From NCBI GenBank assembly GCA_000438355.1, contig FR901506.1:7096-20250 (forward strand): DNA of 13,155 nt, in the 5' to 3' direction. The DNA comes from Clostridium sp. CAG:273. GTDB taxonomy: Bacteria > Bacillota > Clostridia > TANB77 > CAG-508. A program made the position numbers and the translations under genes. The notes beneath the pieces were generated by a model. That model saw only the letters and a program-made list of their open reading frames with translations. It had not been told where the DNA came from and did not search any database. Below are positions 1 to 5,910 of this stretch, in pieces (within the stretch, counting starts at the first letter, position 1; each line of letters opens with the position of its first letter).

Positions 1-1
1 T

Positions 2-817
2 GTTAATATTACAAATGAAAATGGTGAACAAGCCATAGGTAAAAAGAAAGGCACATATATTACAATAGATATAAAAAATTTGAAAATTGCATCTGAACCA
101 GATATTCAAAAAGCAGCTACAGCGCTAACAAAGGAGTTAAGGAATTTAGTATCAAAGCATGCAGGACCTCAAGATTCACTATTAGTTGTAGGTCTTGGAA
201 ATATATATGTAACACCAGATTCATTAGGACCTAAGGTAGTACAAGATATAGATATTACACGACATATTATGGAATATGTACCAGATGCAATAGATAAAAA
301 TGCTAGACCTGTAAGTGCAATATCTCCTGGAGTTTTAGGAACGACAGGAATAGAAACTTTAGAAATTTTAAAGGGAATAGTTGATAATATAAAACCAAAA
401 CTAATAATAATAATAGATGCATTAGCCTCTAGAAGTATGGAAAGAATAAGTAGTTCTGTGCAATTAGCAGATACAGGAATAGTGCCAGGTGCAGGAGTTG
501 GAAATAAAAGAAAAGAAATAACTAAAGATACATTAGGAGTACCTGTTATAGCAATAGGAATTCCAACAGTTGTAGAAGCAGCAACGATTGCTGCAGATAG
601 TTTGGACATGTTTATAAAAAAATTACAGGAAGAGGCTAAGTCAAATGAATATTTAAATAAAATACAAGAAGAAGATAAATACGAAATGATAAAAGAAGTT
701 TTAACTCCAAGTGACTACAATTTTATTGTTACACCAAAAGAAATAGATGAGTTGATAGAGAATATGTCAAGTATAGTTGCTAGAGGAATAAACTTTGCAG
801 TACAAAAAGAAGGGTAG
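2..817 (+). CDS. gpr: Germination protease GPR (5'-incomplete)
   Basis: GPR is the spore protease that degrades small acid-soluble proteins (SASPs) when a spore germinates, releasing the DNA and supplying amino acids. The reading frame is open from base 2, so the N-terminus and propeptide lie outside the window; 271 residues are visible. The upstream in-frame peptide (…EQAIGKKKGTYITIDI…) matches the family before the internal TTG at 80, so that TTG is not the start. Family blocks are GLGNIYVTPDSLGP, VSAISPGVLGTTGIET, IIIIDALASRS, DTGIVPGAGVGNKR and GVPVIAIGIPTVVEAAT. The Asp residues of TPDSLGP (codon 218-220) and IDALASRS (codon 416-418) correspond to the pair thought to form the aspartic-like active site. 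No spoIIP follows; a terminator comes directly after. It marks the organism as a spore former. Confidence 0.96.
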   Translation, partial: VNITNENGEQAIGKKKGTYITIDIKNLKIASEPDIQKAATALTKELRNLVSKHAGPQDSLLVVGLGNIYVTPDSLGPKVVQDIDITRHIMEYVPDAIDKNARPVSAISPGVLGTTGIETLEILKGIVDNIKPKLIIIIDALASRSMERISSSVQLADTGIVPGAGVGNKRKEITKDTLGVPVIAIGIPTVVEAATIAADSLDMFIKKLQEEAKSNEYLNKIQEEDKYEMIKEVLTPSDYNFIVTPKEIDELIENMSSIVARGINFAVQKEG

Positions 818-827
818 AATAAAAACA

Positions 828-870
828 AAAAATCACGACTTTGTAAATTAAAAAGTCGTGATTTTTATTT
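828..870 (+). terminator. Rho-independent terminator after gpr, probably bidirectional
   Basis: A perfect 15-bp inverted repeat (828-842 with 852-866, 9-base loop) contains the core ATCACGACTTT/AAAGTCGTGAT. The right arm ends in a T-run. On the other strand the hairpin is followed by TTTTTGTTTTTATT, so it can also end the converging traX transcript. Confidence 0.88.
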
Positions 871-884
871 TAAATTTAATAAAA

Positions 885-1035
885 GTAAATTAATTGAATA
901 ATAAAATTTAAATGAAACCAGTTAAAATTAAATTCAACTAATAAAAATTAAATAGAAGTAGAATAATTTAATAAAACTAAAGAAAACTAAATGCAACTAA
1001 AAAATTTAATAGAAATATATAAAAATTAAATTAAT
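885..1035. repeat. Degenerate A+T-rich repeats of about 20 bases
   Basis: Between the gpr terminator and traX the sequence loosely repeats units resembling AACTAATAAAAATTAAATAG, recognisable about six times, with recurring AACTAA and AAATTAAAT words. No open frame, RNA gene or palindrome was found. It may be only low-complexity spacer, because A+T bias alone could give much of the similarity. Confidence 0.35.
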
Positions 1036-1040
1036 TTAAC

Positions 1041-1778
1041 CTATGTAATAAAAACAAAATTAAATAATAAATATAAAATTAATAAATGAGCAGGGTAGAA
1101 AATATATAATAAATATTTTAATTTTATTCCTTGTTTACCATTATACAAATTAATAAATAAAATAGGTAAAACATTAAATGCAAAAAGCCAAATATATAAA
1201 GTATTAAAACCTGTTTTTATTATATCTATACCATAGTAAATTATGCACATAGTAATAAAAGATATATTCATTGCTATTTTATTTTTCTTAAAATAGTAAA
1301 ACATAAATACTAATAAAATTCCCCACCAACCATAATCTACTTTTGAAATTTCTCCAATTATGCCAATTGCAATAATTGGAACAAATTCAATGATTAATTT
1401 TAACAACAACTTTGTAAAAGAATTCTTTATTTTAACATCTAATTTTGAAGATATATCTTTAAGCATATAACTATGTAACCAAATTGCTATTAATCCTAAT
1501 GTAAGTGTAAAAAATACATTTAATCTTATATCATTTGAATAAAGTGATATAAATAATATGTAAGGTATTTGAGAAATAAGAGCAAATACCATTAACCTTA
1601 TAAAATACTTTTTTAAATTTTTAGTGTGTAAAAATCCCTCAGAAATTTGAAATGCAAATATAGGAAAGGCAATTCTTCCAATGTAATTAAAAGGTGAAAT
1701 CTTTTGGTAAATTGCATCGCCTAAATGGTCACAAAACATTGTAATTATAGCAATAATCTTTAAAACAAAACTTGACAT
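1041..1778 (-). CDS. TraX family integral membrane protein
   Basis: A 245-residue, strongly hydrophobic protein with many membrane helices. The family signature is at the N-terminus: LKIIAIITMFCDH (residues 6-18), YIGRIAFPIFAFQISEGF (32-49) and the following H-T-K segment, then NVFFTLTLGL (87-96). The founding member, F-plasmid TraX, acetylates the pilin N-terminus. Chromosomal Firmicutes members are of unknown function and resemble membrane acyltransferases, so only the family is assigned. The ATG at 1776-1778 was chosen because the TraX homology starts there and AAAGGA lies upstream. The frame stays open further upstream, but that stretch runs through a terminator and a tRNA gene and cannot be coding. 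The gene is monocistronic and convergent with gpr. Its own promoter was not identified and may overlap the tRNA terminator. Confidence 0.88.
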   Translation of the reverse strand: MSSFVLKIIAIITMFCDHLGDAIYQKISPFNYIGRIAFPIFAFQISEGFLHTKNLKKYFIRLMVFALISQIPYILFISLYSNDIRLNVFFTLTLGLIAIWLHSYMLKDISSKLDVKIKNSFTKLLLKLIIEFVPIIAIGIIGEISKVDYGWWGILLVFMFYYFKKNKIAMNISFITMCIIYYGIDIIKTGFNTLYIWLFAFNVLPILFINLYNGKQGIKLKYLLYIFYPAHLLILYLLFNFVFIT

Positions 1779-1801
1779 TAATACATATAATCCTTTCTTA
1801 T

Positions 1802-1842
1802 AAAAAAAGAACCCATATTGAAAATTTTTTATTTCAATATGG
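1802..1842 (-). terminator. Rho-independent terminator of tRNA-Gly (minus strand)
   Basis: An 11-bp perfect stem (1813-1823 with 1832-1842, arms CCATATTGAAA/TTTCAATATGG) is followed on the minus strand by GTTC and then a run of seven T. It lies between the tRNA-Gly 3' end and the traX start, so it separates the two units. Confidence 0.87.
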
Positions 1843-1853
1843 ATTTTATTTAT

Positions 1854-1927
<74 letters not shown>

Positions 1928-1952
1928 ATTTGCTCTATCAAGTACATTTTTT

Positions 1953-1981
1953 ATTTTACTATATAATTATTTTTTTGTCAA
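1953..1981 (-). promoter_or_regulatory. Sigma-A-type promoter of tRNA-Gly
   Basis: On the minus strand there is a perfect -35 TTGACA (1981-1976), a 17-base spacer and -10 TAAAAT (1958-1953). This places the start about 20 bases before the tRNA 5' end. Confidence 0.82.
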
Positions 1982-2374
1982 TACAATTTTGAAAAAATTT
2001 TCTGAATTTCTGAAAAAAATTTAAGAATTTATGAACAATTAGGATATACTTAAATTTGGGTCAATTGAAAAGTTAAATTAAATTTTGAAAAAGTAAATAT
2101 AATTTATGATTAAATTTTCTTGTAAAAAAACAAAAAAGTGTTGAAAAAGTAAAAATGGTATAGTAGAATAAATAATGTATTTAATATCTATAAAAAGGTA
2201 CAAATAGTGTAGATATAAATACAACTAATGAGGAGTTATTTTAGGGAAATGTACTGTAATTTAGATATTAAGTACAAAGAAAGAAAAAGTAAGCAATAAA
2301 TAAAAGGAAAAGGAAAAAATTATAGTATAAGAAATAAGAAAAGTGGGTAAAAATAACAAAGGAGGATGGATAAT
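1982..2374. other. Long A+T-rich intergenic region and leader
   Basis: No gene is recognised between the tRNA-Gly promoter and the prepilin-like gene. The stretch is mainly poly-A/T words. It holds one well-spaced promoter (2141-2169) and, after it, an A-rich leader of about 200 bases. No riboswitch core, tRNA or large hairpin was recognised. A 23-codon frame from the ATG at about 2227 lacks a ribosome binding site and is not called. Confidence 0.6.
2141..2169 (+). promoter_or_regulatory. Putative promoter of the prepilin-like gene
   Basis: -35 TTGAAA (2141-2146), a 17-base spacer and -10 TAGAAT (2164-2169). Transcription would begin near 2176, leaving a leader of about 200 bases before the ribosome binding site. 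In such A+T-rich DNA, matches of this quality also occur by chance. Confidence 0.5.
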
Positions 2375-2432
2375 ATGGAAAAAGAACCATTAAGAAAAAT
2401 AAGTAAAGTAAAAAAGATAAAAGAAAATATAC
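2361..2432 (+). pseudogene. Out-of-frame N-terminal start of the prepilin-like gene
   Basis: A strong ribosome binding site (AAAGGAGG, about 2359-2366) is followed by an ATG at 2375-2377. That frame encodes the basic leader MEKEPLRKISKVKKIKENI, as expected for a type IV prepilin leader. It then misses the prepilin motif by one base. Removing one base between 2421 and 2432 (for example from the A4 run at 2424-2427) joins it directly to GITLIALVVTIVVLL. As written, the ATG frame stops at about 2510. The shift cannot lie further upstream, because the downstream frame has a TAA at 2418-2420. It may be a real mutation, a sequencing error or recoding. Confidence 0.75.
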
Positions 2433-2456
2433 GGAATAACTCTAATAGCGTTAGTT

Positions 2457-3701
2457 GTGACTATTGTAGTATTGTTAATATTGGCAGGGATAACAATAAG
2501 TTTGGTGTTTAGTGAGAATGGGATAATAGCAAAGGCAAGAGAGGCTGCAGAAAAGACAAATCAAGCTGTAATAAATGAACAAGAGCAAATGAATGAAGTA
2601 GGTACAATGATTAACAATATGTTAAATGGAACAGGTGGAGGAAGTACACCACCTAACCCAGAAGGTTGCCCAGTAGAAAAATTTGAAAAATGGGACAAAA
2701 CAAGTAATGATAAAGTAAATGCAGTGGAGAGTGCGGATAAAGTAGTTGTGCCAGTGCCGAAGGGATATACTGCATCAAGTGTAGCTACGGAAAATAAAGT
2801 GGCAGAAGGATTTGTAATATATGAAGGAGAAGAAGTAGTAAACGATAGTAATAAAGATGCAGCAAGAACAACAAGAAATCAATTTGTGTGGGTGCCAGTG
2901 GCAAATCCAAGTGATATGTATGGTAAAGATGAAAATTGTAAGAAGTTGGGAAAGTCATATAATTTCTCAGCAAGTGGAATAACCGCAGAGAATTGGACAG
3001 AGCAAGATGGTATAATGTCTGTAACAAGTGCAACAAGTTATCGTGAGCCAGATGTAGTAACTGGAAATGGAACAGAATATGATGCAGTTAATAGTAATTT
3101 ACAACAGGCAGGATTAGATTCAAGTGCAACTGCAAGTACTTTTAAAACACAGTTAGAGACAGAATTTAATAATATGATAACAAGTGTAGAGAAGTATGGA
3201 GGATTTTATATAGGAAGATATGAAACTGGTAATTTGTCTCAAGAAAAAGTAGTTGTAATAAAAAATAATACTGATATAGGAAATCAAACATGGTATACAA
3301 TGTATAAAAAAGCAAAAGGAATAGCAGTAAATAGTAATGTAACAAGTAGTATGATATGGGGAAGTCAGTGGGATGCAACATTAAAATGGATGTATAATAG
3401 TGGAAATGCAGAAAAGAAAAAGTATACTTATGATAGTACAGGTAAAGGAAACTATTATGATACTAATGGAAATAAAACAATAGCAACTGGTTCAATAGAA
3501 ACATATGCAGTAAATAATATATATGATATGGCAGGAAATGTTTGGGACTGGACAATTGAAGCGAACAGCACCCCCGTTCGAGTTAATCGTGGTGGTTACT
3601 ATTACGACTATGGCGGCAGCTATCCAGCGTCTAATCGCTACAACAACTATCCGACGTACAGCGGCGGCAGCAATGGTTTCCGTGTAGCTTTATATATGTA
3701 A
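2457..3701 (+). CDS. Prepilin-like surface protein with C-terminal FGE/C-type-lectin domain; putative DGR target
   Basis: The open frame gives 414 residues from a GTG at 2457 that has no ribosome binding site. The same frame just upstream (2433 on) encodes GITLIALVVT, a prepilin-peptidase-type motif, so the true protein should start at ATG 2375 after a one-base frame correction. Order of parts: hydrophobic pilin helix (to about residue 20), amphipathic helix, a Gly/Ser/Pro linker (about 58-70), then an FGE-sulfatase-like domain with FVWVPVANP, YGGFYIGRYETG, WGSQWDATLKWM, NIYDMAGNVWDWT, RVNRGG and GFRVALYM. The catalytic Cys pair of true formylglycine-generating enzymes is absent, so a binding role is inferred. 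About 369-414 are encoded by G+C-rich DNA unlike the rest, rich in Tyr, Gly, Ser and Asn. Expected location is the cell surface, anchored or in a pilus-like fibre. No pilus assembly genes are nearby. Confidence 0.85.
   Translation: MTIVVLLILAGITISLVFSENGIIAKAREAAEKTNQAVINEQEQMNEVGTMINNMLNGTGGGSTPPNPEGCPVEKFEKWDKTSNDKVNAVESADKVVVPVPKGYTASSVATENKVAEGFVIYEGEEVVNDSNKDAARTTRNQFVWVPVANPSDMYGKDENCKKLGKSYNFSASGITAENWTEQDGIMSVTSATSYREPDVVTGNGTEYDAVNSNLQQAGLDSSATASTFKTQLETEFNNMITSVEKYGGFYIGRYETGNLSQEKVVVIKNNTDIGNQTWYTMYKKAKGIAVNSNVTSSMIWGSQWDATLKWMYNSGNAEKKKYTYDSTGKGNYYDTNGNKTIATGSIETYAVNNIYDMAGNVWDWTIEANSTPVRVNRGGYYYDYGGSYPASNRYNNYPTYSGGSNGFRVALYM
3561..3701 (+). other. Putative DGR variable region (VR) in the 3' end of the prepilin-like gene
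   Basis: GC content rises from 25% (3421-3480) to about 53% (69 of 130 bases, 3561-3690). Within residues 381-406, twenty codons are all TAC/TAT, GAC, GGC, AGC or AAC/AAT. Each can be reached from AAC/AAT by changing only adenines: first position is 8 T, 5 G and 7 A; second position is 7 G and 13 A. Invariant scaffold codons (RGG, PAS, R, PT, GFRVAL) lie between. DGR variable regions are known to sit at the C-terminus of this fold and to change only at template adenines. No template repeat or reverse transcriptase is in the window, so the call rests on pattern alone. Confidence 0.7.
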
Positions 3702-3754
3702 CCCTGTCCCCCTGTATGTGAAAATAAATGTCTTATATGGGCGTTTATTTTTTT
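3702..3754 (+). terminator. G+C-rich tail and hairpin after the variable region; terminator
   Basis: The stop codon is followed by CCCTGTCCCCCTGT, containing the hexamer CCCTGT twice (3702-3707, 3710-3715), in otherwise A+T-rich DNA. Then comes a hairpin (3721-3730 with 3742-3751, one G-T pair, 11-base loop) and a T7 run. It can act as a Rho-independent terminator. In characterised DGRs an initiation-of-homing element and a hairpin sit in this position, so it may have both roles. Confidence 0.7.
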
Positions 3755-3799
3755 GCCTTACTATTTCATAAAATTTCCCTGTGCATTAATTTTGTGATG

Positions 3800-3828
3800 T
3801 TGATTTTTTTTAAGTTTTAAGTTAAAAT
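3800..3828 (+). promoter_or_regulatory. Promoter of tRNA-Gly (plus strand)
   Basis: -35 TTGATT (3800-3805), a 17-base spacer and -10 TAAAAT (3823-3828). The predicted start is only a few bases before the tRNA 5' end at 3837. Confidence 0.65.
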
Positions 3829-3836
3829 ATATATAT

Positions 3837-3910
<74 letters not shown>

Positions 3911-4018
3911 ATAATGAAAATCGTCGCACTTGGGCGAAAGTATTGATAAATCAACTGTAAAAGTGACTTTTTAATTTTGTAAATGAATATGAATGGTAAG
4001 TAATATTATTAAATTAAT

Positions 4019-4062
4019 AAAAATTAAAGAGTGGTTGCAATGAACCACTCTTTAATTTTTAT
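4019..4062. terminator. Strong bidirectional terminator
   Basis: A perfect 18-bp stem (4019-4036 with 4043-4060, core AAAGAGTGGTT/AACCACTCTTT, loop GCAATG) has A-rich and T-rich arms on its two sides. It can end transcription from tRNA-Gly (plus) and from dedA (minus), which converge here. Confidence 0.9.
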
Positions 4063-4161
4063 ATACTGCAGGTAATAATATCAAAGATATTGCACTGCTG
4101 AGTTATAACTTTATTATAATATATTAAATTGAAGTTACTCTTATTAGTTTCTTTCTTAAAT

Positions 4162-4920
4162 TTATTCTTTCTTATCTTCACTAATTGATGTCTCCGAATT
4201 AATATCAGTATTAATTTCTTCAGATTTAACAGTATCATTTGAAATTGATTCTTCTACATTAATTTTTTCTACATTTTCTTGTGGTTCTTTAGTTTCTTCA
4301 GAAGTGTCTTTTTTCTTCATCTTGTTGCGGTAAAATAAAAATACAAATACAACAAAAGCAATAATAAGTAATATAAGAACAATATGTGAATAATTATCAA
4401 ATATTCCAACAATGTTTGTCCAATTTTCACCAACTATGCTACCAATTACAATTAAAACTGTATTCCAAATAGTAGAACCTGTTATGGTATATAGTAAAAA
4501 TTTTCCCATAGGCATTTCACTCATACCAGCAGGAATAGATATTAAACTTCTAACAATAGGAATAAATCTACAGAAAAATACAGTTTTATTTCCCTTGTTA
4601 TCAAACCATGCATCTGCTTTGTCTATATCTTCATATTTTATTCTTAAAACTTTACCTATTTTACCAGACACAATTTTTTTAAGACGCTCTTTATTTAATA
4701 TTTTACCAATATAATATAATACAATAGCACCTAATAAAGAACCTAAGGTTGCAGCTATAACCATAAGAGGAATACTAAGATTGGTATATGTTGTCATAAA
4801 TCCACCAAAAAGTAAAATAACTTCTGAGGGTATTGGTGGAAATATATTTTCAATTGCTATTAAAAGAAATACTCCTAAATAACCAAACTGTTCCATTACC
4901 GTTAAAATAAATTCTTGCAT
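4162..4920 (-). CDS. DedA family membrane protein
   Basis: A 252-residue polytopic membrane protein of the DedA/VTT superfamily. Some members flip undecaprenyl phosphate or phospholipids across the membrane and support envelope integrity; the substrate here is unknown. Family marks are E24 with the re-entrant-type motif FPPIPSEVILLFGG (27-40), GSLLGAIVLYYIGK (60-73), FFCRFIPIVRS with R118 and R124, and SIPAGMSEMP (128-137) followed by GSTIWN. A last helix spans about 177-197. The tail after about residue 200 is hydrophilic, first lysine-rich and then acidic with many Glu, Asp and Ser, and looks like a lineage-specific cytoplasmic extension. The start ATG (4918-4920) has AAAGGAGA just upstream. 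The gene is monocistronic and divergent from the gene at 5039. Confidence 0.93.
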   Translation of the reverse strand: MQEFILTVMEQFGYLGVFLLIAIENIFPPIPSEVILLFGGFMTTYTNLSIPLMVIAATLGSLLGAIVLYYIGKILNKERLKKIVSGKIGKVLRIKYEDIDKADAWFDNKGNKTVFFCRFIPIVRSLISIPAGMSEMPMGKFLLYTITGSTIWNTVLIVIGSIVGENWTNIVGIFDNYSHIVLILLIIAFVVFVFLFYRNKMKKKDTSEETKEPQENVEKINVEESISNDTVKSEEINTDINSETSISEDKKE

Positions 4921-4953
4921 TTTAATTCTCCTTTGATATATAATTACTACAGC

Positions 4954-4962
4954 ATTATAACA
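4954..4962 (-). promoter_or_regulatory. Putative extended -10 promoter of dedA
   Basis: On the minus strand TGTTATAAT gives a consensus -10 with the TGn extension, about 34 bases before the dedA start. There is no good -35, as is common for extended -10 promoters. Confidence 0.45.
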
Positions 4963-5038
4963 TTAAAAAGGACAACAATCTACCTTTTAACAAATTATTT
5001 TATTAAAATTTTCTTAACATGATAGAGAGGAGAAAAAT

Positions 5039-5614
5039 ATGCCAGGATTTCAAATACACATAGCTATAGGAAAAAGATATATAGATAAGCATAATGAAAT
5101 ACAAAATGTAGAAGAATTTTTAGATGGAGTAATTGCACCAGATTTTGTAGAAGATAAGTCAAAGAGTCATTATACAGTTAAAACACCTAAAGAAAATTTA
5201 AAGAGATATTTAGCAAGTAAAGTAAACTTAGAAGCATTTTTACAAGAAAACAAAGTAGAATCAGATTATGAAAAAGGTGTATTCTTGCATTTATTAACAG
5301 ACAAACTATTTTTTACAGAATTTTTCCCGGATGAATATATAAAAAATGTGGATTATAGTACTTTTTGCAAAGACCTCTATACAAGTTATGATGAAACTAA
5401 TCATTATTTAGAAGAAAAATATAATATACAATTTAATAATACAATGCAGAAAAAAATCCAAAAGAACATCCAAGATTCTAAAAGAGACAAAGAAATGGAC
5501 GAAGAAAGAGGAAATAATATATTACCAATAGGTGAGTTAGATAAATTTATAGAATATGTTTCAAACATTGATTTATGTACGTATACTAAGAGAGATAAAA
5601 AATTAATACAATGA
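5039..5614 (+). CDS. Uncharacterised protein, possibly related to zinc-dependent phospholipase C-like proteins
   Basis: A 191-residue soluble protein with no signal peptide. The start ATG follows GAGAGGAGA at 5024-5032. Conserved-looking polar residues sit in short motifs: H7 in FQIHIAIGKRY, D29 and D35 in FLDGVIAPDF, H44 in KSHYT, and H84/D88 in GVFLHLLTDKLFF. Their spacing recalls the helical metal-binding fold of the zinc-dependent phospholipase C/S1-P1 nuclease group and of small uncharacterised Clostridia proteins with the same IHxxxG…APD…SHY…HLxTD layout. The enzyme link is inferred from motif spacing only. The C-terminal third is highly charged (KKIQKNIQDSKRDKEMDEER). It is divergent from dedA and appears monocistronic. 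Confidence 0.72.
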   Translation: MPGFQIHIAIGKRYIDKHNEIQNVEEFLDGVIAPDFVEDKSKSHYTVKTPKENLKRYLASKVNLEAFLQENKVESDYEKGVFLHLLTDKLFFTEFFPDEYIKNVDYSTFCKDLYTSYDETNHYLEEKYNIQFNNTMQKKIQKNIQDSKRDKEMDEERGNNILPIGELDKFIEYVSNIDLCTYTKRDKKLIQ

Positions 5615-5661
5615 GAATAAATAGTATTGAAAGAAAAAATAAATAAAAATAAACTTTATAC

Positions 5662-5690
5662 TTGAAATAAAATTTAGTAAGTGTTAAAAT
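5662..5690 (+). promoter_or_regulatory. Promoter P1 of the riboswitch-ATPase unit
   Basis: -35 TTGAAA (5662-5667), a 17-base spacer and -10 TAAAAT (5685-5690) preceded by TGT (extended -10). The predicted start near 5697 coincides with the 5' edge of the aptamer. Confidence 0.7.
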
Positions 5691-5696
5691 ACTTAA

Positions 5697-5784
5697 TACT
5701 AAAAAGGGAGTAGCTTTTAAACTACTAATCAACAATCTCGTAAAAACTGGTTAGTAACCCATGTGGTAAGCAAGACTTTTAAAG
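5697..5784 (+). ncRNA. yybP-ykoY (manganese) riboswitch
   Basis: The conserved aptamer ends are present: GGGAGTAGC at 5706-5714 and AAGCAAGACTTTT at 5768-5780. The closing stem pairs AAAAG (5702-5706) with CTTTT (5776-5780). An internal helix pairs ACTAATC (about 5723-5729) with GGTTAGT (5749-5765 region). The class senses Mn2+ and often controls P-type ATPases and other metal exporters. The 3' strand of the closing stem (CTTTT) is also in the 5' arm of the following terminator, so the two are mutually exclusive. This predicts an ON switch in which Mn2+ stabilises the aptamer and allows read-through into the ATPase gene. Confidence 0.85.
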
Positions 5785-5806
5785 ATTTTCTTTAAAAGTC
5801 TTTTTT
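5772..5806 (+). terminator. Riboswitch-controlled terminator (expression platform)
   Basis: A perfect 13-bp stem AAGACTTTTAAAG/CTTTAAAAGTCTT (5772-5784 with 5790-5802, 5-base loop) with a six-T run overlaps the 3' end of the aptamer. It lies about 105 bases before the ATPase start codon. Confidence 0.88.
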
Positions 5807-5810
5807 GATA

Positions 5811-5839
5811 TTGTTATATTTAATGATATAAAGTATAAT
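5811..5839 (+). promoter_or_regulatory. Possible second promoter P2, downstream of the riboswitch terminator
   Basis: -35 TTGTTA (5811-5816), a 17-base spacer and a consensus -10 TATAAT (5834-5839). If active, it would give basal, Mn2+-independent expression of the ATPase. Chance matches are common in such A+T-rich sequence. Confidence 0.45.
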
Positions 5840-5910
5840 AGTTTAAATGCGAAACTATAGAATAATTTTTACTTAAAAAAGACAAAATATAGGAAAAGGA
5901 GAGATACGTT

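Noticed and set aside
80..82. TTG at 80 as the start of gpr
   Set aside because: The frame is open upstream and encodes conserved GPR sequence, so the gene continues past the left edge.
2410..2416. A AAA AAG slippery heptamer, in the correct frame, just inside the prepilin-like leader (dnaX-type -1 frameshift signal)
   Set aside because: A -1 shift leads to the third frame, not the one encoding the pilin helix. The needed change is +1 (or -2), and it must occur after the TAA at 2418-2420 of the downstream frame, so slippage here cannot rescue the gene.
2457..3701. Functional formylglycine-generating (sulfatase-activating) enzyme
   Set aside because: The fold motifs are present but the active-site cysteines are missing, and no sulfatase gene is nearby.
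5697..5806. Other riboswitch classes (Mg2+ M-box, T-box) in front of the ATPase
   Set aside because: The GGGAGTAGC and GCAAGAC ends fit yybP-ykoY; no T-box TGG bulge or M-box core was found.
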